Below, one piece after another: positions 1 through 6,658 of a stretch of DNA of 64,000 bases (its first letter is position 1; each line of letters starts with the position of its first letter). The stretch comes from RBG-16-34-14 sp963798865. Its GTDB lineage: Bacteria > Bacteroidota > Ignavibacteria > Ignavibacteriales > Ignavibacteriaceae. The notes beneath the pieces were generated by a model, which saw only the letters and a program-made list of their open reading frames with translations, searched no databases and was not told where the DNA came from. The translations under genes and the position numbers were made by a program. Location: NCBI GenBank assembly GCA_963798865.1, contig CAWCVZ010000004.1:248001-312000 (forward strand), in the 5' to 3' direction.

Positions 1-1438
1 TAGGAAAGATGCTCGTCCGAATGAAGTGTTAAATGAAGTGTTTGATCTTTTTGTATCGCTTGGTGCTTCAGAAGATCAGCTGGATTTTCCTTTCGTTTAT
101 GCAATTGCCAAACAAGGCATTGCCAAGGTAAATCTTGAAGATGAAAATAAAAATTTAATGCCCCTGCTTGATAATATTATTAAAAATGTTCCAGTCCCAA
201 AAGCTGAAATTAACCAGCCTTTTCAAATGCTAATCTCAGCAATTGATTATAATGATTATTTGGGGAGAATTGGTATTGGTAAAGTTCATAGCGGAGTAAT
301 TAAAACCGGGGATAATATTGTTCTGATTACAAGGGAAGGCAAGAAAATTAATTCTAAAATTTCCCGGATGTATTCATTTGAAAATATAAAAAGAAAAGAA
401 GTAAGTGAATTAAGTGCAGGCGATATTGGTGCGATAGCTGGCTTTGAAGATGTTGATATAGGTGATACATTTTCCAATCCCGAAAAGCCGGAGGGACTTC
501 CATTTGTTGCAATAGATGAACCTACAATCACTATGAATTTTATTGTTAACAATTCTCCTTTTGCCGGGCAGGATGGAAAATATGTTACCACAAGAAATTT
601 AAGCGAGAGGCTCTCTAAAGAGCTAAAATCCAATGTTAGTCTTAGAGTTGAGATGACAGATTCTCCTGATATATTTAAAGTCAGTGGAAGAGGAGAATTG
701 CACCTTGCTATACTTATTGAAAATATGAGAAGAGAGGGGTACGAGCTGCAGGTAAGTCGTCCTGAGGTAATAACTAAAAAAGTACTTGATGTTCTTTCGG
801 AGCCGGTTGAACATGTTATTATTGATGTGCCTGAAGAGTTTGTTGGAACTGTAATTGAAAAACTTGGGAAAAGAAAAGGTGAAATGAAAAATATGATTAC
901 CTATAATGATAATACAAGATTAGAATTTTTGGTTCCTGCAAGAGGGTTAATCGGATATAGATCAGAATTTATGACTGATACGAAAGGTAATGGAATTCTT
1001 CATCATAATTTTAACGGATATGAACCTTTTAAAGGAGAGATAACTCACAGACAAAGAGGTGCTTTGGTTGCGATGGAAAATGGTATGGCATCTGCTTATG
1101 CAATGTATAAATTACAGGAAAGATCTGTTTTTTTTATTGAGCCGGGAACAAAAGTTTATGAAGGAATGGTTGTTGGAGAAAACTCAAGGAATAATGATAT
1201 GCGTGTGAATGTTACAAAAACAAAACAACTAACAAATATGCGTGCTTCCGGTGCAGACGAAGCTATAAGAATTGAACCGCCAACTTTACTAACACTTGAG
1301 CAGGCAATTGAATGGATAACTGATGATGAATATGTTGAGATTACTCCAGAAAATATCAGAATCAGGAAAAGATTTTTAACAGATCAGCAAAGAAAAAATG
1401 CAAAACTATCAATGAAACAAACTGAGGTTCCAATCTAA
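1..1438 (+). CDS. typA: Translational GTPase TypA/BipA, C-terminal part (5' end outside window)
   Basis: Ribosome-associated GTPase of the EF-G/LepA superfamily, linked to stress adaptation and ribosome assembly. The frame is open from base 2 and starts with RKDARPNEV, the stretch just after the NKID G4 motif of TypA, so most of the G domain lies upstream and the GTG at 26 is not a real start. What is visible is the end of the G domain, the beta-barrel domain II, EF-G-like domains III and V (SGRGELHLAILIENMRREG; LVPARGLIGYRSEF) and the TypA-specific C-terminal domain (ending near KQTEVPI). About 478 of roughly 600 residues are present with no interruption. It is the last gene before a tRNA and a change of functional context. 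Identification is secure from the family-specific GLIGYRSEF and THRQRGALVA stretches. Confidence 0.96.
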   Translation, partial: RKDARPNEVLNEVFDLFVSLGASEDQLDFPFVYAIAKQGIAKVNLEDENKNLMPLLDNIIKNVPVPKAEINQPFQMLISAIDYNDYLGRIGIGKVHSGVIKTGDNIVLITREGKKINSKISRMYSFENIKRKEVSELSAGDIGAIAGFEDVDIGDTFSNPEKPEGLPFVAIDEPTITMNFIVNNSPFAGQDGKYVTTRNLSERLSKELKSNVSLRVEMTDSPDIFKVSGRGELHLAILIENMRREGYELQVSRPEVITKKVLDVLSEPVEHVIIDVPEEFVGTVIEKLGKRKGEMKNMITYNDNTRLEFLVPARGLIGYRSEFMTDTKGNGILHHNFNGYEPFKGEITHRQRGALVAMENGMASAYAMYKLQERSVFFIEPGTKVYEGMVVGENSRNNDMRVNVTKTKQLTNMRASGADEAIRIEPPTLLTLEQAIEWITDDEYVEITPENIRIRKRFLTDQQRKNAKLSMKQTEVPI

Positions 1439-1502
1439 TCTTTTGCACAAGCGTTTGCATAAACAAAACAGATATATTAATTTTACAATTCATTTTTTAA
1501 AA

Positions 1503-1576
1503 GGGCCCATAGCTCAGTTGGTTAGAGCAGCTGACTCATAATCAGCGGGTCGGTGGTTCAAGTCCATCTGGGCCCA
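1503..1576 (+). tRNA. tRNA with CAT anticodon (elongator Met, or lysidine-modified Ile2)
   Basis: A full cloverleaf can be drawn. The acceptor stem pairs GGGCCCA with TGGGCCC, the anticodon stem pairs GCTGA with TCAGC around the loop CTCATAA (anticodon CAT), and the T arm has GGTTCAAGTCC. The discriminator base is A and CCA is not encoded (CGA follows). CAT can belong to elongator Met or to Ile2; the sequence read by eye does not separate these. It is followed by a probable terminator and by a partial degenerate copy of its own 3' half. Confidence 0.93.
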
Positions 1577-1584
1577 CGAGTAAC

Positions 1585-1624
1585 AATCCTAAATTGTAAT
1601 ATAACTTTTTAGGATTTTTTTTAT
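1585..1624 (+). terminator. Rho-independent terminator after the tRNA
   Basis: AATCCTAAA (1585-1593) pairs with TTTAGGATT (1608-1616) across a 14-base loop and runs into a T-rich tract. It lies just after the tRNA 3' end. Confidence 0.7.
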
Positions 1625-1651
1625 TTGTAGAGAATATGAATTTCAAATAAT

Positions 1652-1710
1652 ATCAGCCGGTCGATGGTTCTCCCGAAGGGATCCCTTTGGGCAAGTCCAT
1701 CTTTGCCCAC
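1652..1710 (+). pseudogene. tRNA 3'-half fragment interrupted by a 22-base palindromic insert
   Basis: Bases 1652-1670 and 1693-1710 match the second half of the tRNA at 1503-1576 (from the anticodon stem to the discriminator) at 33 of 37 positions by hand alignment. Between them, exactly in the T loop, sit 22 extra bases (1671-1692) made of two small hairpins, TCCCGAAGGGA and TCCCTTTGGG, which together are a near-perfect palindrome around GGATCC. There is no 5' half, so this cannot be a functional tRNA. Partial tRNA copies next to a tRNA are typical scars of integrative elements or of tRNA-targeting repeats; which applies here is inference. Confidence 0.72.
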
Positions 1711-1795
1711 TTAATTCATTTCTAAGAAACATCCAAAAACTTACTTATTATTCTTTCTTCGTTTTAAAGCTTTTTGTTTTGTTTATCCAAACTTT

Positions 1796-1811
1796 AGTTA
1801 AACGTTTAACT
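1796..1811. promoter_or_regulatory. LacI-family operator, distal site
   Basis: A perfect 16-base palindrome, AGTTAAACGTTTAACT, centred on CG as is usual for LacI/GalR-family operators. Its 14-base core recurs exactly 107 bases downstream, beside a gene for a LacI-family regulator. The pair suggests autoregulation, possibly by looping, and control of the downstream locus. Confidence 0.82.
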
Positions 1812-1868
1812 TAATGGATACTATTATTTTTGTAATAATCAGCACAAAATGAGTTTATTTTACTAAAA

Positions 1869-1898
1869 TTGTTTGGTTAACTAAGATTATTTTACTAA
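1869..1898 (+). promoter_or_regulatory. Possible promoter of the lacI-type gene
   Basis: TTGTTT (1869-1874) is followed after 18 bases by TACTAA (1893-1898), a weak sigma70-like pair. The transcription start would fall within the proximal operator at 1904-1917, which suits repression. Weak evidence because the region is AT-rich. Confidence 0.35.
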
Positions 1899-1903
1899 AT
1901 TCA

Positions 1904-1917
1904 GTTAAACGTTTAAC
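1904..1917. promoter_or_regulatory. LacI-family operator, proximal site
   Basis: The 14-base palindrome GTTAAACGTTTAAC, identical to the core of the site at 1797-1810. It lies 14 bases before the start codon at 1932, so a bound repressor would block transcription of its own gene. Confidence 0.82.
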
Positions 1918-1931
1918 CGAAAATCACTATA

Positions 1932-2960
1932 ATGAGTATTACAATAAAAGATGTTGCAAAAAAAGCAGGAGTTTCTATTGCAACTGTTTCATTTGTAATT
2001 AATGACAATAATAAACGTGTATCATCTGAAACTAAAAACCGGGTATTAAAAACAATCAAATCTCTTAATTATCATCCTTCAAAATCAGCGAGAAATTTAG
2101 TTTCTCAAAAAACTGATTTTATAGGATTTATCCTAACAGATGACCATTTTTTACGAACCGAACCTTTTTATACAAGGATATTTCTTGGAGTGGAATTCGA
2201 AGCCAGAAATGAGGACTATTATATTTTATTAACTTCCGTCAGTTCAAATTTTAATAAGAGTGATCAGTTACCAAGGTTCATTCTTAATAAAAGTGTTGAT
2301 GGAGTAATTATTGCCGGGAAGATTCCAATCAATCTTATCGAAAGAATTTCAGAATATAATTTACCAACCATTTTCGTTGATTTTGTTCCTCCTTCTAACA
2401 GTGTCCCCCTTGTTTTAATTGATAATATTCAGGGGGGAATATTAGCAACCGATCATTTAATTAATCTTGGACACAAGAACATTGCATTTATCGGCGGAGA
2501 TATAGAACATCCCAGCATAAGAGATAGATTAATTGGTTACAAACAGGCCCTTGAAAGGGCGAACATACTTCTTAAAAATAATTTAATTGTTATTGATTCA
2601 CTATATCCTGATCGACAAAATGGATATGATTCAGCTAAACGATTATTTGCAAAGAACAAAAATGTGACAGCTATCTTTGCCTGTAATGATGCAATGGCTA
2701 TTGGTGTTATGCATTATTTAAAAGATAAAGATTATAAAATACCAGGCGATGTTTCATTAATAGGATTTGATGATGTTGAAGCAGACCTTATGCTTAATCC
2801 ATTGCTAACAACTGTGAGAGTTCCTAAAATTGAGCTGGGTGCTGAAGCATTCAGGTTAATACTGAATATATTAAAAAACAAAAAATCAATTCCTAAAAAA
2901 ATTCTTGTACCTGTTGAGCTGATTATCAGAGAATCAACAGCACAGTATAAACTTAATTAA
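1932..2960 (+). CDS. LacI/GalR-family transcriptional regulator
   Basis: A 342-residue sugar-responsive DNA-binding regulator. Residues 3-50 form the LacI helix-turn-helix (TIKDVAKKAGVSIATVSF), followed by the hinge helix region (HPSKSARNLVS). Residues 62-335 are the periplasmic-binding-protein-like effector domain with GVIIAGK, FIGGD, AIFACNDAMAIGV and IGFDDVE signatures. Two perfect GTTAAACGTTTAAC palindromes lie directly upstream, so autoregulation is likely. It heads a long same-strand set of glycan genes, only 7 bases before the next start, and is probably the local regulator. The ligand is not evident from the sequence; a mannose-containing oligosaccharide is inferred from the neighbours. 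Confidence 0.95.
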   Translation: MSITIKDVAKKAGVSIATVSFVINDNNKRVSSETKNRVLKTIKSLNYHPSKSARNLVSQKTDFIGFILTDDHFLRTEPFYTRIFLGVEFEARNEDYYILLTSVSSNFNKSDQLPRFILNKSVDGVIIAGKIPINLIERISEYNLPTIFVDFVPPSNSVPLVLIDNIQGGILATDHLINLGHKNIAFIGGDIEHPSIRDRLIGYKQALERANILLKNNLIVIDSLYPDRQNGYDSAKRLFAKNKNVTAIFACNDAMAIGVMHYLKDKDYKIPGDVSLIGFDDVEADLMLNPLLTTVRVPKIELGAEAFRLILNILKNKKSIPKKILVPVELIIRESTAQYKLN

Positions 2961-2967
2961 AAGTAGT

Positions 2968-3921
2968 ATGCAAGCAGCAGTTTTAAATGGTGTGAAAAAT
3001 ATTGTTTTGCAGGATTATTCTCTAAGACCTTTAGAGAAAAATGAGTTGCTGGTTAAAGTAGAATGCTGCGGTATATGCGGTACTGATAAGCATATATATG
3101 AAGGAAAAGCTCCCTCTAAAATTCCTGTTATTTTGGGACACGAATATAGCGGTACTATCGTCGACCTAAATAAATATCATCCCGAATTTAGTATTGGAGA
3201 TAAAGTAACAATTGATCCAAACATACATTGTGGTTATTGCAGTTATTGTAAAAAAGGGAAAGTAAATTTCTGTGAAAATCTTAGAGCCTTGGGAGTAACC
3301 CTTGACGGAGGCCTGGCTGAATATTCCATTATACCTGTTTCACAAGCTTATCTTATTCCAAAAGATTTTAGTTTATCATTAGCTGCATTTGCTGAGCCTC
3401 TTTCCTGCTGCTTAAGAGGAATTGAACAAAGCGGTATAAAACCAGGCGATTCGGTTATCATTATTGGCGGAGGAACTATAGGTTTATTGATGGTTCAGCT
3501 GGTTAAAATTTCAGGAGCCGCAAAAATAATTTTAATTGAACCTCAAATATTTAAACGGAATCTTGGAATTGAATTAGGTGCCGATTATGCCTTTAGTCCT
3601 GATGATGATAGAATGTTTGAAGAAATAAGAGAAATAACAGAGTCACACGTAGATGTTGTAATAGAATGTGTTGGGAAAAGTGAATCTGTTGAACTTGCTG
3701 TTAAATTAACAAGCAGGGGAAGCAGGATAGTAATTTTTGGTCTTGCCCCACCGGATAACAATGTTTCAATTAATTTACAATATTTATTTAAGAATGAAGT
3801 TTCAATTCTCAATTCCTATTTAAACCCATTTACTTTTAAACCTGCAATTGATCTTTTAATTGGGGGGAAAATAAATGTACAAAAACTAATTACAAACCAG
3901 ACAGATTTTAAAAAATATTAA
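2968..3921 (+). CDS. Zinc-dependent medium-chain alcohol/polyol dehydrogenase, C-terminus frameshifted
   Basis: NAD(P)-dependent dehydrogenase of the sorbitol/threonine dehydrogenase type. Catalytic zinc ligands are Cys37 (GICGTD) and His58-Glu59 (GHEYSG). The structural zinc lobe is C-x2-C-x2-C-x7-C in the CGYCSYCKKGKVNFC stretch. The Rossmann motif is IIGGGTIGLL. The frame stops after 317 residues at LITNQTDFKKY, short for the family. Dropping one A from the A6 run at 3910-3915 continues the protein as TDFKNINNIF and on to SSIKQQIINN, ending at 3979. That fits the usual LITHRFPLEDINEAF...IKV C-terminus and gives 336 residues. So it is a full-length gene with a one-base insertion. A sugar or polyol substrate is inferred from context. 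Confidence 0.9.
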   Translation: MQAAVLNGVKNIVLQDYSLRPLEKNELLVKVECCGICGTDKHIYEGKAPSKIPVILGHEYSGTIVDLNKYHPEFSIGDKVTIDPNIHCGYCSYCKKGKVNFCENLRALGVTLDGGLAEYSIIPVSQAYLIPKDFSLSLAAFAEPLSCCLRGIEQSGIKPGDSVIIIGGGTIGLLMVQLVKISGAAKIILIEPQIFKRNLGIELGADYAFSPDDDRMFEEIREITESHVDVVIECVGKSESVELAVKLTSRGSRIVIFGLAPPDNNVSINLQYLFKNEVSILNSYLNPFTFKPAIDLLIGGKINVQKLITNQTDFKKY

Positions 3922-3994
3922 TAACATTTTTCATAACAATAATAATAGCAGTATTAAACAACAAATAATTAACAATTAATTTTCCGGAGGATCT

Positions 3995-6559
3995 ATGAGT
4001 AGTTTCGCTAAAATTTCAAAATGGTGGATAGGATTTTTATCTATCATTATTTTTCAAATCCCTTTGTTACCACAAAGTGGAATAAATAGTATCGGTGGTT
4101 TCGAGCAACCATTACCATCATATTGGACAAAAGGAGCAGAACCAACCGGCTCAACATTAAGCTGGGCAACAGATCAGTTTCGTTCAATGGGAAAATCTCT
4201 TAAGATAGAAAAAGGTGTGACCACAGATGCAGCAATGTGGGAATCAGAGAATATGTGTGATTTATGGTCTGAAAAACATTTTGCAAATGCAGATATAAAT
4301 TTTGGAATGTACTATAAGACATCCGGTGTAAATACAAATCCGGCAAATGATGATCAGAAATGGTATGTGACATATACATTCTACAGAGAAAACGGAACAG
4401 TAATAGGAGAGAAGAAGTTTGAACTGGATCAGAGTGTAGCAAGTACAACCGGCTGGGTAGCAGATACAACAGCGGTAGGAGAGATTAGCTTACCAGAAGA
4501 TTCCTGGAAAACAATAATCAGGTTTGTAGGCGGGAAAGATGCAACAGGCACAGTTTGGACAGATGATTATGTGTTTGTAAGTAGACCAGGACCAATTTGG
4601 GCAGGACAGGATTGGAATACACAGGTAGGAGTACCCACGGGATGGTTTTACTGGATGCCGCCAATTGGAGGAAATGATGGAGTGTTAGACCAGGGATATG
4701 AAAATACTAAAGTAACTAATGAATATGCACATAGTGGAAATTATTCTCTTAAATTTAATATACCGGTAGGAACACACGACGGATTTGTTGGAACAAAAAG
4801 ATACATACTTGATGATGCCCAGCCCGGTGATGTGTTAAGAATAAGTGTTTGGATAAAGGGTGCAAATCTTAATCCTGACTCAGCAGCAGCAGTTGGTGAC
4901 GCGTGGAGCGTATCTCTTACAGCAATATATCATACAACCATTGGCAATAATGAAGGTTGGGGACAATATGCTGCAAGCCCGGATGTACCGCTACATTTTC
5001 CTAATGCAACATCTTTTGATTGGAGACAATTCTACATGGACGTAACTATTCCGGATCCGCCAGCAGGTGAAACAGCAAAATCTATTTCCGTAAGATTACA
5101 TCCGCTAGGTAGATTCTCGGGTACAGTATGGATGGATGATTTAAAGGTTGAAAAGCTTGATCTCCCTGGAATTAATGAGATAGGAAGTTTCGAGCAACCA
5201 TTACCATCATATTGGACAAAAGGAGCAGAACCAACCGGCTCAACATTAAGCTGGGCAACAGATCAGTTTCGTTCAATGGGAAAATCTCTTAAGATAGAAA
5301 AAGGTGTGACCACAGATGCAGCAATGTGGGAATCAGAGAATATGTGTGATTTATGGTCTGAAAAACATTTTGCAAATGCAGATATAAATTTTGGAATGTA
5401 CTATAAGACATCCGGTGTAAATACAAATCCGGCAAATGATGATCAGAAATGGTATGTGACATATACATTCTACAGAGAAAACGGAACAGTAATAGGAGAG
5501 AAGAAGTTTGAACTGGATCAGAGTGTAGCAAGTACAACCGGCTGGGTAGCAGATACAACAGCGGTAGGAGAGATTAGCTTACCAGAAGATTCCTGGAAAA
5601 CAATAATCAGGTTTGTAGGCGGGAAAGATGCAACAGGCACAGTTTGGACAGATGATTATGTGTTTGTAAGTAGACCAGGACCAATTTGGGCAGGACAGGA
5701 TTGGAATACACAGGTAGGAGTACCCACGGGATGGTTTTACTGGATGCCGCCAATTGGAGGAAATGATGGAGTGTTAGATGAGGGATATGAAAATACTAAA
5801 GTAACTAATGAAGAAGCCTATGATGGTAATTATTCATTAAAATTTGACATACCAGTAGGAACACACGATGGTTTTGTTGGAACTAAAAGATTTGAACTTG
5901 CTGATGTTATGCCGGGTGACAACTTAAGAATAAGTGTCTGGGTAAAAGGAATGAACTTAAATCCTGACTCAGCAGCAGCAGTTGGTGACGCGTGGAGCGT
6001 ATCTCTTACAGCAATATATCATACAACCATTGGCAATAATGAAGGTTGGGGACAATATGCTGCAAGCCCGGATATACCATTAGTATTTCCTAATGTAACC
6101 TCATTTGACTGGATGCAGTTTTATGTAGATGTAACTGTACCGGATCCGCCAGCAGGTGAAACAGCAAAATCTATTTCCGTAAGATTACATCCGCTAGGTA
6201 GATTCTCGGGTACAGTTTATATGGATCTACTTGAAGTTAAAAAAATGGGTTCAACAGGTGTTGAAAATGAATTCGTACCTGTCAGCCATAATCTTTTCCA
6301 GAACTATCCGAATCCATTTAACCCAAGCACGACTATCAGCTATTCAATACCTAATGTTTCATATGTCTCTTTAAAGATATATGATATTCTGGGCAGGGAA
6401 GTTAGAACCCTTGTTAACAGCGAACAGAATATTGGTATTCACAATGTTCAATGGAATGGTGATAATAATTACGGAAATAAAGTTTCAAGTGGAATTTATC
6501 TTTACAAAATTGAAGCTGGTGATTTTGTAATGACCAAGAAAATGCTTCTGCTTAAATAA
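3995..6559 (+). CDS. Secreted T9SS-sorted protein with two near-identical modules
   Basis: An 854-residue exported protein, preceded by a strong site (CCGGAGG) ending 8 bases before ATG. The N-terminus has a signal peptide (to about residue 29). Two modules of about 363 residues follow, beginning at FEQPLPSYWTKG near residues 36 and 399. Each has two beta-sandwich-like parts of the kind found in carbohydrate-binding modules, rich in Trp and Asp, with a repeated VWTDDY/VWMDDL pattern. Residues from about 770 form the T9SS type A sorting domain (NYPNPFNPSTTISYSIP... ending KKMLLLK). No catalytic motif is recognised. Its place before the TonB receptor suggests surface glycan binding, but that is inference. 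Confidence 0.85.
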   Translation: MSSFAKISKWWIGFLSIIIFQIPLLPQSGINSIGGFEQPLPSYWTKGAEPTGSTLSWATDQFRSMGKSLKIEKGVTTDAAMWESENMCDLWSEKHFANADINFGMYYKTSGVNTNPANDDQKWYVTYTFYRENGTVIGEKKFELDQSVASTTGWVADTTAVGEISLPEDSWKTIIRFVGGKDATGTVWTDDYVFVSRPGPIWAGQDWNTQVGVPTGWFYWMPPIGGNDGVLDQGYENTKVTNEYAHSGNYSLKFNIPVGTHDGFVGTKRYILDDAQPGDVLRISVWIKGANLNPDSAAAVGDAWSVSLTAIYHTTIGNNEGWGQYAASPDVPLHFPNATSFDWRQFYMDVTIPDPPAGETAKSISVRLHPLGRFSGTVWMDDLKVEKLDLPGINEIGSFEQPLPSYWTKGAEPTGSTLSWATDQFRSMGKSLKIEKGVTTDAAMWESENMCDLWSEKHFANADINFGMYYKTSGVNTNPANDDQKWYVTYTFYRENGTVIGEKKFELDQSVASTTGWVADTTAVGEISLPEDSWKTIIRFVGGKDATGTVWTDDYVFVSRPGPIWAGQDWNTQVGVPTGWFYWMPPIGGNDGVLDEGYENTKVTNEEAYDGNYSLKFDIPVGTHDGFVGTKRFELADVMPGDNLRISVWVKGMNLNPDSAAAVGDAWSVSLTAIYHTTIGNNEGWGQYAASPDIPLVFPNVTSFDWMQFYVDVTVPDPPAGETAKSISVRLHPLGRFSGTVYMDLLEVKKMGSTGVENEFVPVSHNLFQNYPNPFNPSTTISYSIPNVSYVSLKIYDILGREVRTLVNSEQNIGIHNVQWNGDNNYGNKVSSGIYLYKIEAGDFVMTKKMLLLK
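4098..4689 (+). repeat. Intragenic direct repeat, copy 1
   Basis: Appears identical at DNA level to 5187-5778 (offset 1089 bases, 363 codons). Silent positions match as well, so the duplication or a conversion event is recent. Further identical patches at the same offset occur around 4869-4984 and 5052-5129, with diverged DNA between them. Confidence 0.9.
5187..5778 (+). repeat. Intragenic direct repeat, copy 2
   Basis: Second copy of the block at 4098-4689 inside the same T9SS protein gene. After this block the two modules differ (for example at 4690-4691 versus 5779-5780), then become identical again. This mosaic suggests gene conversion rather than one simple duplication. Confidence 0.9.
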
Positions 6560-6570
6560 GTTCTATTCTA

Positions 6571-6604
6571 AATGGGTGCTAGATATTTAGCACCCATTGT
6601 TTCT
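6571..6604 (+). terminator. Hairpin terminator or attenuator between the T9SS gene and the TonB receptor gene
   Basis: A perfect 11-base stem, AATGGGTGCTA (6571-6581) with TAGCACCCATT (6588-6598), across a 6-base loop. The following T-tract is weak (GTTTCT), so partial termination that lowers expression of downstream genes is as likely as full termination. Confidence 0.65.
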
Positions 6605-6658
6605 AGATAACTGATTAATTAATTAAATTTTCATTTCAAGTAAGAATAGGTGGATGTA

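Noticed and set aside
1445..1460. An imperfect LacI-like palindrome (GCACAAGCGTTTGCA) after typA.
   Set aside because: Only 6 of 8 half-site positions match and it is far from the regulator; more likely chance.
1455..1489. TTGCAT and TACAAT as a promoter for the tRNA.
   Set aside because: The spacing of 23 bases is too long for a sigma70 promoter, and the alternative TATATT gives 12.
4200..4469. An 89-codon minus-strand open frame, repeated exactly at 5289-5558.
   Set aside because: It lies antisense inside the duplicated module and exists twice only because the DNA is duplicated; no ribosome site or known family.
6650..6658. GTG 6650 as the TonB receptor start.
   Set aside because: The Shine-Dalgarno-like AGGTGG overlaps it and fits ATG 6659 better.
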